A stretch of 62,484 bases of DNA from Sulfitobacter maritimus (GTDB lineage: Bacteria; Pseudomonadota; Alphaproteobacteria; Rhodobacterales; Rhodobacteraceae), in contig NZ_JABVBB010000023.1 in the NCBI RefSeq assembly GCF_013346665.1, positions 1 through 62,484 of the forward strand, given 5' to 3'. Below, piece after piece: positions 18,045 through 25,906 of the stretch. A program made the translations under genes and the position numbers. The notes under the pieces are model-generated. The model was not told the origin of the DNA, did not search any database, and saw only the letters and a list, made by a program, of their open reading frames with translations. How positions within the stretch are numbered: position 1 is the first letter of the stretch; the number at the start of each line of letters is the position of its first letter.

Positions 18045-19355
18045 TTACTTTTGAGTCGCATCATTCAGGAAGTTCAGCACACCCCGCCATGATCCCTCAT
18101 CTGCTTTGGCATTCCCCGACGGGGTGCCGCCGCTGGTAAAGGGGACCTTCGAGACAGGATGCATGGTGCTCAACTGTGTTGATGGCACAAACGGCAGGTT
18201 GATTGAGTGGCCTGCATCGTTAAAATCCAGATGGCTGACTTGATGGGGGTGTTGCGACCGCTTCAGCGTCGACACCACCATGCGAGAGTACAAACTGGAC
18301 GGCCAAGCGCGGTCGTCGCGCCCTGAGATCAGCAACACTGGGCCCTCAATCTTTTCCACAGGGATGCGCGCACGCGCTGCAAGATCGCGGTCTTTGAGAC
18401 CTTCAAAAAAGACCGAGTGGTGACGATCAGGTGGGGTATCGCCATGCCAAGGATGCCAATGGACGGCTTTGTTGTCTTGCCACAGATGGGTCAAAGGCTG
18501 ACCGTCTTTTGTCCAAGTAACACCTTGCCAGCCGCCACGTTCGGGATCTCCAGCGCCTTGGGCGCCGTGCACCATTGCACCAGGGACATAAGCAATCACA
18601 GCTGAGACCAAATCTGGATAAGTGGCGCCCAAAAGCAGAGAAAGCTCACCCCCGCGAGATTGCCCGCTGACGGCGACAAAGCCGTCACGGGGGTGCAGTT
18701 CTTTGTGCGCCCACCGAAGTCCCGTCTCGAAGTATTCAAGCGGCGTTTCGGTAATATAGGGCGACAACCCAGGGGCTTTAAAATAGCCAAGCGCGAATGC
18801 CTGATAGCCATGGGACGCATAGAGTGCGCCGCGCGGCTCATTTATTCCGCCGCTGGATCCGCTCAGAACCACAACGACCGGATGTGGGCCGGGCCCTGGG
18901 GGAGTGAACACGGTTCCCACCAGGCCGTCTTCACGGATCTCACGTCTTGTGACACCAGGCCCAGCAAAGCGCTGGATCAAGTCGGCTTGTGCGCTGCGGC
19001 CGTCGGCAGTTTCTACTGTCAGCGTGGTTTGGAGCGGATCCATCACATTGTCCGCAAAAATATCCTTTCCGACAGTATCGGATCGTTGTTGGCCCCAAAT
19101 CAGGCCCATAGCGGAGACTTCGGCATAGTCCCCGCCCACGGGGGCATCACGGCTAAGGTCCACGACGCCAAGACTATCGGCTAAATATGTTGCTTGGCTG
19201 TCCCAATAGCCGCCGCCCGTGCGCTGCGTTTTGGCCGAAATCGCCACCAATTCGTCAGGTACGAGACCTGAGACTGTGATTTGGCGCGACTCATCAATCA
19301 ATCCGTCGGCAGGTTGAACCGTAAGGGTCGGCGTGGTTGCGTGCGTCGTGGTCAT
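18045..19355 (-). CDS. Alpha/beta hydrolase of the acyl-CoA thioesterase / BAAT family
   Basis: A 436-residue protein with the two-domain build of the family. An N-terminal beta-sandwich (about 1-125, with GLVPDELVAISA) is followed by an alpha/beta-hydrolase domain. The likely catalytic triad is S233 in GQSRGGE, an Asp at 347 or 348 in SGRDD, and H383 in DAGHSINLP. Relatives hydrolyse acyl-CoA or transfer the acyl group to glycine or taurine; in bacteria the substrate is mostly unknown. Its place behind an importer and an Ldh-family dehydrogenase suggests hydrolysis of an ester, thioester or amide taken up by the cell. Confidence 0.85.
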   Translation of the reverse strand: MTTTHATTPTLTVQPADGLIDESRQITVSGLVPDELVAISAKTQRTGGGYWDSQATYLADSLGVVDLSRDAPVGGDYAEVSAMGLIWGQQRSDTVGKDIFADNVMDPLQTTLTVETADGRSAQADLIQRFAGPGVTRREIREDGLVGTVFTPPGPGPHPVVVVLSGSSGGINEPRGALYASHGYQAFALGYFKAPGLSPYITETPLEYFETGLRWAHKELHPRDGFVAVSGQSRGGELSLLLGATYPDLVSAVIAYVPGAMVHGAQGAGDPERGGWQGVTWTKDGQPLTHLWQDNKAVHWHPWHGDTPPDRHHSVFFEGLKDRDLAARARIPVEKIEGPVLLISGRDDRAWPSSLYSRMVVSTLKRSQHPHQVSHLDFNDAGHSINLPFVPSTQLSTMHPVSKVPFTSGGTPSGNAKADEGSWRGVLNFLNDATQK

Positions 19356-19446
19356 GTGAGTGTGCCATCCTTTCGCGTTGGTAGGTCGGTGCGGTGTTTG
19401 GAATGCATGATCCCCGCGGGGCGCCGCAAAAAAGAGCCGTGCTGCA

Positions 19447-20361
19447 TCAGCTTTCTCCTTTTGGGGTCATCTGCGAAAGATAGGCTGTGAGACGCTGTTC
19501 GAATTCTCGACCGAGAACCGCGTCAGGGGGCATTCCGCCGCCCCGTGGCCAGTGCCCCCCAGCTGCCGACCAATCCTGTTGCAACTGGCAGAGCTTTTCT
19601 TCCCATTGGGCTTGCTCACCCGAAGCCGCAGGATCGATTGCGAGGATTAATACACCGCGACCCTTGGGGTCATCGCGGCCGCCGGTGAGGATGCCGCTCA
19701 AAAGCTCAACCGTCAGCCCCACAAGTGATCCTATCTGGCCGCCGCGCGGCAGCAATGCTGCCACTTGTGAGGCTCGAAGGGTCGGGTTTCCTGCGCCGTC
19801 TACGGCAATGCCTTCGGTTAAGTCTGTGCCCTCGGCACTCGCCCGGCGTATCTCGGCCATCGTGGCGGTGCTGGTTGCAATATCGATCGCCACTCGGTCG
19901 CCCCCCTGCCCCAGAGCAATTGCGAAAGGGTTGGTGCCGATCAAAGGCCGGTTTCCGCCATGCGGGGCAACGAACGGAGGCCCTTGTGCACACATCATAC
20001 CCACAAGTCCCGCATCAGCGAGATGGCGCACAAAGGGCGCAAGGCGGCCAAAGCCTCTCACGCCGCGAAGAAATACTGCCGCGACACCGAATTCTTCTGC
20101 AACGCAAGGTAAGTCCTGGGTCGCAGAGGCGATGGCCAGAGGCGAAAAACACTCTGAGCAATCATGCCAACTGACAGCGCTCTGGCCGAGGATCTCAGGC
20201 ATGGTCCGAGCGGTATTGGTCCATTCGTCCAGCATTGTGATGCCGAACCGGGGTTGTCCGAGCACATCCGCTTCAACCAGCGCCGATGCCGCAAGTTCGG
20301 CCTTTGCATCCCCGCCGAGGGCTAAAGACAACTTCTCCACCGCTTCGCGCGCCGCAATCAT
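19447..20361 (-). CDS. Ldh-family (malate/L-lactate-type) NAD(P)-dependent oxidoreductase
   Basis: A 304-residue protein of the Ldh_2 (L-sulfolactate/malate/ureidoglycolate dehydrogenase) family, showing the cofactor-binding region HGGNRPLIGTNPFAIALG and DIATSTATMAEIRRA. The family typically oxidises 2-hydroxyacids including sulfolactate, which fits a sulfonate/nitrate-type importer in the same operon but is not proven. It is somewhat shorter than the usual 330-350 residues, mainly at the N-terminus. The ATG overlaps the GntR stop by four bases. Confidence 0.85.
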   Translation of the reverse strand: MIAAREAVEKLSLALGGDAKAELAASALVEADVLGQPRFGITMLDEWTNTARTMPEILGQSAVSWHDCSECFSPLAIASATQDLPCVAEEFGVAAVFLRGVRGFGRLAPFVRHLADAGLVGMMCAQGPPFVAPHGGNRPLIGTNPFAIALGQGGDRVAIDIATSTATMAEIRRASAEGTDLTEGIAVDGAGNPTLRASQVAALLPRGGQIGSLVGLTVELLSGILTGGRDDPKGRGVLILAIDPAASGEQAQWEEKLCQLQQDWSAAGGHWPRGGGMPPDAVLGREFEQRLTAYLSQMTPKGES

Positions 20362-21077
20362 CGCCCCACCTGCCCGTCTGGAAGACGCCCCGGAACAGGG
20401 TTTTCTGACAGATAGCCAAGTGTCATTAAGCGCTCGATCAGAAAGTCTCGGCTGCTGCTGATATGGGCTGCCTCGATCGCCGCCGCCCGGTCTCCATCGC
20501 CAGCTTCAATCGCGTCTACCAGCAACGTATGTTCGTCCGAATGCTCGCCAGCTTTGACCGAGAAATCGATAGCAAAGCGGACGAGCCGTTCGAGTTCATC
20601 GAACAAGGTCTCTGAGAACGTCACCAGCCGCTGGTTGCGGCTGCATTGTGCGATTGTCACATGAAAGCGCCGCGCCACCTGTTGCATCGCCCCGACATCA
20701 AGCGGGCTTTTATATTCATCCACGATGGATCGAAGCTGAGCGATGTCTTCTGGCCTGGCGTAACGGGCAGCTTGTCGCGCTATATGCGGCCCGATCGCCG
20801 CTCTGAGATCGAGGAGTTCGTGTACGCCTTGGAAAGTGATTGGTGCCACGCGATATCCACTACGCGATTGGATCGCGACAAGCCCGTCCGCTGCAAGTCT
20901 TTGCATTGCATCACGCACAGGCGTTCGGGAGACATCGTACTCGCGGGCGATTGCGCCCGCATCAAGCATTGTCCCCGGTGAGATCTCGCACCGAATGATC
21001 GCTTTGCGAAGGGCGAGGTAAATCCGCTGAGAGATTGGCGGCAAGTTTCTTGCAGCCTGATTTGCATCACTGGTCAT
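20358..21077 (-). CDS. GntR-family transcriptional regulator (FCD subfamily)
   Basis: A 239-residue regulator with an N-terminal winged helix (about 15-80: ISQRIYLALRKAIIRCEISPG, REYDVSRTPVRDAMQRLAADGL in parts) and an all-helical FCD effector domain (about 95-225) that usually binds a metal and a small carboxylate. It lies inside the operon it probably controls, between the permease and the dehydrogenase, and overlaps the latter by ATGA. The perfect palindrome at 23844-23857 upstream of the operon is a natural binding site. Confidence 0.92.
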   Translation of the reverse strand: MTSDANQAARNLPPISQRIYLALRKAIIRCEISPGTMLDAGAIAREYDVSRTPVRDAMQRLAADGLVAIQSRSGYRVAPITFQGVHELLDLRAAIGPHIARQAARYARPEDIAQLRSIVDEYKSPLDVGAMQQVARRFHVTIAQCSRNQRLVTFSETLFDELERLVRFAIDFSVKAGEHSDEHTLLVDAIEAGDGDRAAAIEAAHISSSRDFLIERLMTLGYLSENPVPGRLPDGQVGR

Positions 21078-21101
21078 GACTACCTACTCATCAGACGATG
21101 A

Positions 21102-21917
21102 TTATTGCTTTGCCCAGGGCACAAGATGTCGTTCCAACGCCTCAATCAAAAGGATTGTTAGGTATCCCATGAAGGAGATCACGACGATGCCGACGAACAT
21201 GCGCGACACGGCGAAGGTCTGCCAAGATGCCCAGATGAAAAACCCGACCCCGCTGCGGGCACCAAGAAACTCTGCGGCGGCGATGATAATGTAGGAAGAT
21301 CCGGCAGCGAGCTTTAACCCGGTAAAAATATTGGGCAAGGCGGCAGGGAGCGCGATATGCCGAAACGTCTGGAACCGTGTGGCCCCCACATTCTTCGCCA
21401 CATCCATATAGATCTGCGGTGCCTGCATGACACCTCCCAATGTATTGTAAAACATCAAGAAAAATACGCCGATTGCGATCAAGACATATTTAGACATGTC
21501 GCCAACGCCAAAGATGAGCAAGATGAGCGGCAAGATCGCAATCTTGGGGACGGGGTATAGCGCCGCAAAGATCGGTCCCAACAGGCGGCGCGTCGTCTGC
21601 GACAAACCAAGCATGAGCCCCAAAATAACGCCGGGGATGGCCCCCATCGCATATCCAATGCCGACCCTGCGCAGGGTCGCACCAATATGATCAAACAACT
21701 CAAGACTGACAATCATGCTCCACGCCGTCTGGGCGATTGCACTGGGGGCTGGGAAGAAACGACGGTCGATCAAATTGAGCTGGCTGGAAATTTCCCACAG
21801 CAACAAAAGCAGAAGAGGGCTGAAGAGTGACGCGCGTCGGAACAACCGTTCGCGCCGGGCCGGAGACTTCAACCGATGCATTTCTTCGTTGGTTAGAGGT
21901 CTGGAGCTCGTGTTCAT
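21102..21917 (-). CDS. ABC transporter permease, SsuC/TauC type
   Basis: A 271-residue inner-membrane permease with about six helices and the EAA cytoplasmic loop (NVGATRFQTFRHIALPAALPNIF), which contacts the ATPase. It belongs to the nitrate/sulfonate/taurine (BPD_transp_1) group. The ATG at 21917 is preferred over an upstream in-frame alternative because GGGAGGGG stands just before it and the ATPase stop lies one base upstream. Operon order is binding protein, ATPase, permease. Confidence 0.9.
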   Translation of the reverse strand: MNTSSRPLTNEEMHRLKSPARRERLFRRASLFSPLLLLLLWEISSQLNLIDRRFFPAPSAIAQTAWSMIVSLELFDHIGATLRRVGIGYAMGAIPGVILGLMLGLSQTTRRLLGPIFAALYPVPKIAILPLILLIFGVGDMSKYVLIAIGVFFLMFYNTLGGVMQAPQIYMDVAKNVGATRFQTFRHIALPAALPNIFTGLKLAAGSSYIIIAAAEFLGARSGVGFFIWASWQTFAVSRMFVGIVVISFMGYLTILLIEALERHLVPWAKQ

Positions 21918-21918
21918 T

Positions 21919-22722
21919 CTATGCCCCTCCCGGAGAAGCCAAGAGGTTCCAAACCTCATAGGTCAGATCCCAAAAGCGCTTGTCTCGGCGCATTTCCACA
22001 ACATCGCGGGGCCGCTCAAAAGGTACTTTGAGATCTGCAACCAAGGTTCCTGGACGCGGCGACATGACTAGAACGCGATCGGCCAGTGTAAGCGCCTCGT
22101 CCACACTATGGGTGATGAAGACAACCGTTTTACGGGTGGCCTCCCAGATGCGAAGCAACTCTTGCTGCAGCACCAATCTGGTTTGCTCATCAAGCGCCCC
22201 AAAGGGCTCGTCCATCAGAAGAATATCGCGATCATCGGCCAAGGCGCGCGCCACAGAAACGCGTTGTCTCATGCCGCCCGAAAGCTGGCTGGGACGGGCG
22301 TTTGCAAAACTGGTAAGTCCCGTTAAGGCCAGCATTTCTTCCACGCGGGCTTTTTGCTGCGCCTGTGGTGTGCCCTTAAGCTTCAAGGGCAGGGCCACGT
22401 TCTGTGCAACAGTCAGCCATGGAAGGACTGAGGCTTCTTGAAAAACCATCGCTGGCGCATCATCGGTATGCAGCTTCACCTCACCGCTGAGCTTGCTTTC
22501 TAAATCAGCCAGAATGCGCAGAACGGTGGTTTTGCCGCAGCCGCTCGGCCCGACGATGCAGACAAACTCACCGCGCGCGACAGAAAAACTGAAGTCGGAA
22601 ACCGCCAGGGTGACGCGATCAGCATCGCTGTTGTAGAAGGCCTTGGTCAGGGTGGTGACTTCGATCGCTGGCGGCGCACAAACCACTTTGGGCTTCGGCG
22701 TTTTTTGAAGGGCCGCTGTCAT
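21919..22722 (-). CDS. ABC transporter ATP-binding protein, SsuB/TauB type
   Basis: A 267-residue ATPase of the nitrate/sulfonate/taurine importers. Walker A GPSGCGKTT, the signature LSGGMRQRVSVARAL, Walker B DILLMDEPFGALD and the switch His (VVFITHSVDEAL) are all intact. Its ATG shares a base with the stop of the binding-protein gene, and its TAG is followed one base later by the permease ATG. It energises import of the unknown substrate of this operon. Confidence 0.94.
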   Translation of the reverse strand: MTAALQKTPKPKVVCAPPAIEVTTLTKAFYNSDADRVTLAVSDFSFSVARGEFVCIVGPSGCGKTTVLRILADLESKLSGEVKLHTDDAPAMVFQEASVLPWLTVAQNVALPLKLKGTPQAQQKARVEEMLALTGLTSFANARPSQLSGGMRQRVSVARALADDRDILLMDEPFGALDEQTRLVLQQELLRIWEATRKTVVFITHSVDEALTLADRVLVMSPRPGTLVADLKVPFERPRDVVEMRRDKRFWDLTYEVWNLLASPGGA

Positions 22723-23738
22723 CAGGGAGTGCCTTTGAGAAGCTCATTCGCTTGCTTCAGAAGATCCACGCGGTAAACGGCTTCGATATTGGCTTCCCCC
22801 TCATAGGCAAGGGATCCACGCTCGCGAAAGAAGGTCTCTTGCGCGCGTACAGATGTCATATCGATGGCGCCATCTTCGGGGCGGATCGTATAGGGTATGC
22901 CGTGCAGAATGTCAGGTTCGGTGCCTGTGTAATTTGCCACAATGGCAACGATCTCATCGTCCTCCCAACCGCCATTGTCGAGCTGGCGCGCCGCCTTGAG
23001 ATAGCCTGCCATAAAGGCAATGACTGCGTCTTCGTGGGCGTCAACAAAGTCTTGGTTAAATGCGATGAAGCCAAGTTCTGTGCCGAAAGTATGATCATCT
23101 ACCAAACGGCGCCCAATCCCCTCTTTCTCGAGCTGATGGGCAAAGGGTTCGATGCTCCAACCGGCATCGAGTGCGCCGTTGACAAAAGCAGGGGCCGTCG
23201 CAGGGGGCGGCAGGAAGACCGCTTCCACGTCATCAACTGTCAAACCACCTTTTTCGAGCGCTTTAGCCACGGAATACATGCCAAAACCGCCGGGGCCAGG
23301 AATGCCAACACGCCGACCCTTAAGATCAGCAACGCTTCTCACGCCCTCATCCCAAGCTGTTTGAGAAACCATAAAGGGCGACGGCGAGGGCACGGTATCA
23401 GGCATGCGTGCCAGCGTCGCGATGATTGAGACTGTGGCGCCTCGGTCAAGCGCGTTGAAAAGGCTTGCTCCCCAAGTGGCCGCGCCCGCCTCAATATTCC
23501 CAGAAGCGAGTAGTTGAATGGTTTCAGCAGTACCGCCCTTGGGCGACAAGGTGACATCGACACCAAAGTCGTCAAAGTAGCCCAAGTCTTTTGCCACAAA
23601 AAACGGAGCATAGTCAGCGAAGGGCGAATAAAGAAACTCGATCTGCGGGTGATCTTGGGCCCAGCTTGGCAGAGCCGCAGTAGCTAAACTGGCAGCGGCT
23701 GCCGCTGCAATGAGATGACGACGGCTGAACAAAGGCAT
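22722..23738 (-). CDS. ABC transporter substrate-binding protein, SsuA/NMT1 type
   Basis: A 338-residue periplasmic protein with the NMT1/SsuA fold. The N-terminus MPLFSRRHLIAAAAAASLATAA is a twin-arginine-like or Sec signal ending near SWAQ. The mature part begins with FLYSPFADYAPFFVAKDLGYF and continues with GGTAETIQLLASGNIEAG, both typical of sulfonate, nitrate or pyrimidine-precursor binders. The specificity residues cannot be read with confidence. First gene of a seven-gene minus-strand operon running to 17097. Confidence 0.9.
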   Translation of the reverse strand: MPLFSRRHLIAAAAAASLATAALPSWAQDHPQIEFLYSPFADYAPFFVAKDLGYFDDFGVDVTLSPKGGTAETIQLLASGNIEAGAATWGASLFNALDRGATVSIIATLARMPDTVPSPSPFMVSQTAWDEGVRSVADLKGRRVGIPGPGGFGMYSVAKALEKGGLTVDDVEAVFLPPPATAPAFVNGALDAGWSIEPFAHQLEKEGIGRRLVDDHTFGTELGFIAFNQDFVDAHEDAVIAFMAGYLKAARQLDNGGWEDDEIVAIVANYTGTEPDILHGIPYTIRPEDGAIDMTSVRAQETFFRERGSLAYEGEANIEAVYRVDLLKQANELLKGTP

Positions 23739-23983
23739 TCGAAATTCTCCCTGATGGCCAAAATGGCCGTTGGATGCAAAGCAATCAACACGCCGTAGCT
23801 CTCCCTAAGCCGAAGACGCATGCTTAATATCCGAAACGCTACATCTGATGTATCAGACAGGCAAGTTAATATTTTTGTGCGTTCGTGTTTGAACTTTAGA
23901 CCAGTCTCTCTGGATGGGTCCGTTGCATTAACTTTGCAAAGCAGTAGCCTATACGGTGTTGTCAACTTAACTCGCCAGCGGTG
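23739..23983 (-). promoter_or_regulatory. Promoter region of the SsuABC-like operon with a GntR-type palindrome
   Basis: The 245 bases upstream of the binding-protein gene hold no convincing gene. At 23844-23857 TCTGATGTATCAGA has perfect six-base arms (TCTGAT/ATCAGA) around GT, a form common for FCD-type GntR regulators. It lies about 105 bases before the start codon, between the operon and the IS256 element, so the promoter has not been cut by the insertion. Confidence 0.6.
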
Positions 23984-24026
23984 GTGTAACTTCAGGTCTG
24001 GAAATTCATTTGATGCTGGCGCCATG

Positions 24027-24058
24027 AGCTTCTGCCGGGGCGCGCCCCGGCAGAAGCT
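24027..24058. repeat. 32-bp perfect palindrome upstream of the IS256 transposase
   Basis: The sequence starts AGCTTCTGCCGGGGCG and is followed at once by its exact reverse complement, 16 bp arms with no spacer. It lies 20 bases inside the left terminal repeat and 51 bases before the transposase ATG. RNA entering from outside would fold into a very stable stem before the ribosome-binding site, whereas a promoter downstream of it would not be affected. A protective role is inferred. Confidence 0.85.
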
Positions 24059-24108
24059 GCCCATTCTGGTATTCCATGGAAGTGCAAACTCATCATGGAG
24101 ACGGACAA

Positions 24109-25290
24109 ATGGACGAGCGACAGGATACAACGGTTGAGGCCCTCATGGAACATCTGATCGAGCACGGCCCCAACGACATGGCGACAGTGTTCGCGCGAGC
24201 GTTCGAGTTGGCGATGCAGATAGAGCGTGAGCGCTTCCTCGGAGCTGGCCGCTATGAGCGCACGCCCGGACGGCAGGGGTATGCCAATGGCTACAAGCCA
24301 AAGCGCATCGACACACCCGCAGGCACGGTCTCGGTGCGGGTGCCCAAGACTGCCGATCATGATGGTCAGCCGTTCTACCCGCAATCGCTGGAGCGCGGGC
24401 GGCGCTCGGTGCGAGCCGTGATGCTGGCAGTGGCTGAAATGTATGTGAAGGGCGTTTCCACCCGTGAGGTTGAAGCGGTGATGCGTGAGTTCGGGATCGA
24501 GAGCCTGTCCTCCAGTCAGGTCAGCCGCGCTGCAAAGCTGCTCGATGACGAGCTCGCAGCATGGCGCAATCGGCCTCTGGGCGAGATCAAATATCTGATC
24601 CTCGACGCCCGATATGAAAAGATGCGCCATGGCGGGATCGTGCGCGACGCTGCGGTGCTCTCGGCAATCGGGATAGGCCCAGATGAGCGTCGCCGGGTGC
24701 TCGGCGTCTCTGTGGCCCTGTCGGAAGCCGAGGTGCATTGGCGCGCCTTCCTCGAGAGCCTCCAAGCTCGCGGCTTGCGCGGCGTCCAATACATTGTATC
24801 TGACGATCATGCCGGACTGCGGGCCGCGCGCAGGGCGGTCTTCGGCGGGGCCACATGGCAGCGCTGCCAATTTCACCTCGCCCAAAACGCCATCCATCAC
24901 ACGCCGAACCTTGCCGTTCGCAAGCGCATCGGTGCCGAACTCCGCGAGATCTGGAACGCGGCTTCCCTCGACAAGGCCGAAACCAGCTTGGCCGAATTGG
25001 TCACCGATTATCGCGATGCAGCGCCGAAACTTGCTGCATGGCTGGAGGAGAATGTCCCTGAGGGCCTCGCCGTCTTCACCCTGCCAAAGCACCACCGTCG
25101 CCGCATGCGCACCTCCAACCCGATGGAGCGCAGCGTGCAGCAGGAGTTGAAACGTCGCACCGTTAAGGTCCGGGTATTTCCCAACGCGGCCGCCCTCGAG
25201 CGCCTGGTCAGTGCCGTGCTGGTGGAGATCGACGACAAATGGGCCGCAGAACCCAAGGCCTACATAAAGTGGGAATGCCAGGATGCGTGA
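24109..25290 (+). CDS. IS256-family transposase
   Basis: A 393-residue DDE transposase. Family landmarks include GYANGYKPKRIDTPAGTVSV, the first Asp in YLILDARYEKMRHGG, the second in IVSDDHAGL, the helical GATWQRCQFHLAQNA segment, and the C-terminal RTSNPMERSVQQELKRRT containing the acidic residue. The frame is intact. The ATG at 24109 gives the usual N-terminus; an upstream in-frame ATG at 24076 would add eleven residues encoded near the hairpin and is less likely. Confidence 0.93.
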   Translation: MDERQDTTVEALMEHLIEHGPNDMATVFARAFELAMQIERERFLGAGRYERTPGRQGYANGYKPKRIDTPAGTVSVRVPKTADHDGQPFYPQSLERGRRSVRAVMLAVAEMYVKGVSTREVEAVMREFGIESLSSSQVSRAAKLLDDELAAWRNRPLGEIKYLILDARYEKMRHGGIVRDAAVLSAIGIGPDERRRVLGVSVALSEAEVHWRAFLESLQARGLRGVQYIVSDDHAGLRAARRAVFGGATWQRCQFHLAQNAIHHTPNLAVRKRIGAELREIWNAASLDKAETSLAELVTDYRDAAPKLAAWLEENVPEGLAVFTLPKHHRRRMRTSNPMERSVQQELKRRTVKVRVFPNAAALERLVSAVLVEIDDKWAAEPKAYIKWECQDA

Positions 25291-25298
25291 TCATGGTG

Positions 25299-25487
25299 TC
25301 AGAGAATTTCCAGACCGCAGGTTGCACAATCTCGAACAGAAATCGGCGTATCGCAACGGCGGCATTTCGTCGACCGCTGCCAAACTGCTCGAGTGAATTG
25401 GTAGTGACAACTTGGACAGCGTCCGGCGGCGGCGCGCGGGACCCTTGCAGCACAGGAAGGGCAGCGTGCGGGAAGCCTGAAAGTCAT
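25299..25487 (-). CDS. Small zinc-ribbon protein abutting the IS256 end
   Basis: A 62-residue protein with four CxxC knuckles: C9/C12, C24/C27, C42/C45 and C54/C57, the spacing of two stacked zinc ribbons. GGAG lies seven bases before the ATG at 25487. The fourth knuckle and the last residues (CATCGLEIL) are encoded within the IS256 terminal repeat (25304-25327), so the original gene was either truncated here and has acquired a new end, or the repeat boundary is shorter than it appears. Function is unknown; such proteins often bind nucleic acid or partner proteins. Confidence 0.5.
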   Translation of the reverse strand: MTFRLPARCPSCAARVPRAAAGRCPSCHYQFTRAVWQRSTKCRRCDTPISVRDCATCGLEIL

Positions 25488-25606
25488 AGCACATCTCCGC
25501 TTTGGCATTTTGCACCGAACCCACGGCACGCGTCGGGAGGTTTCACATCGTGATGGCAGCAAACCATGCTATTATTAACCTTTGACGACAGCAGGAGAGC
25601 TTTCCG

Positions 25607-25837
25607 ATGAACTCTAAACCGCAATTTATCGCCGAGGTTGATACCGCTGGGAACGTATTGTGGGTCTGGCACAAGCCGGCCGGGACGCGAAAGTGCCATC
25701 ACATAAAGGACTTCGTAGGTGCCAGACGCCAGATTGAAGAGGCATCTTGTCATGGAGCCTCCTGCACCTCCATCCGTGCTTGGATTGAGAATCGCGCCCT
25801 TGCATCCACACTTACACATAAACATGGAAAGCGTTGA
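25607..25837 (+). CDS. Hypothetical protein, 76 residues
   Basis: I do not recognise this protein. It has a good AGGAGAG ribosome-binding site before the ATG, two cysteines (C49, C53 in ASCHGASCTS) and a histidine-rich tail (THKHGKR). The beginning (AEVDTAGNVLWVWHKPAGTRKC) looks like a small beta-sheet domain. It stands alone between the IS256 and IS30 elements, divergent from the zinc-ribbon gene. Confidence 0.42.
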   Translation: MNSKPQFIAEVDTAGNVLWVWHKPAGTRKCHHIKDFVGARRQIEEASCHGASCTSIRAWIENRALASTLTHKHGKR

Positions 25838-25906
25838 TAGAACTCTGGTTGGAAGACATCTCCAGACCTTGGGTATCTAACTGCCTGACCTCTGGTGAGA
25901 AGACAG

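Larger units (their letters stand above)
23984..25327 (+). mobile_element. IS256-family insertion sequence
   Basis: About 1.34 kb with a single transposase gene. The imperfect terminal repeats are 23984-24007 (GTGTAACTTCAGGTCTGGAA start) and the reverse complement of 25304-25327 (GTGCAACCTGCGGTCTGGAA start), agreeing at 19 of 24 positions, with GGTCTGGAAATTC identical. I see no clear target duplication, so one end may have been trimmed or the outer boundary may differ by a few bases. It separates the GntR/SsuABC operon from small-gene remnants and the IS30 element. Confidence 0.85.

Noticed and set aside
23992..25095. 367-codon open frame antisense to the IS256 transposase
   Set aside because: The transposase is complete on the plus strand; the antisense frame starts inside it and has no known domain.
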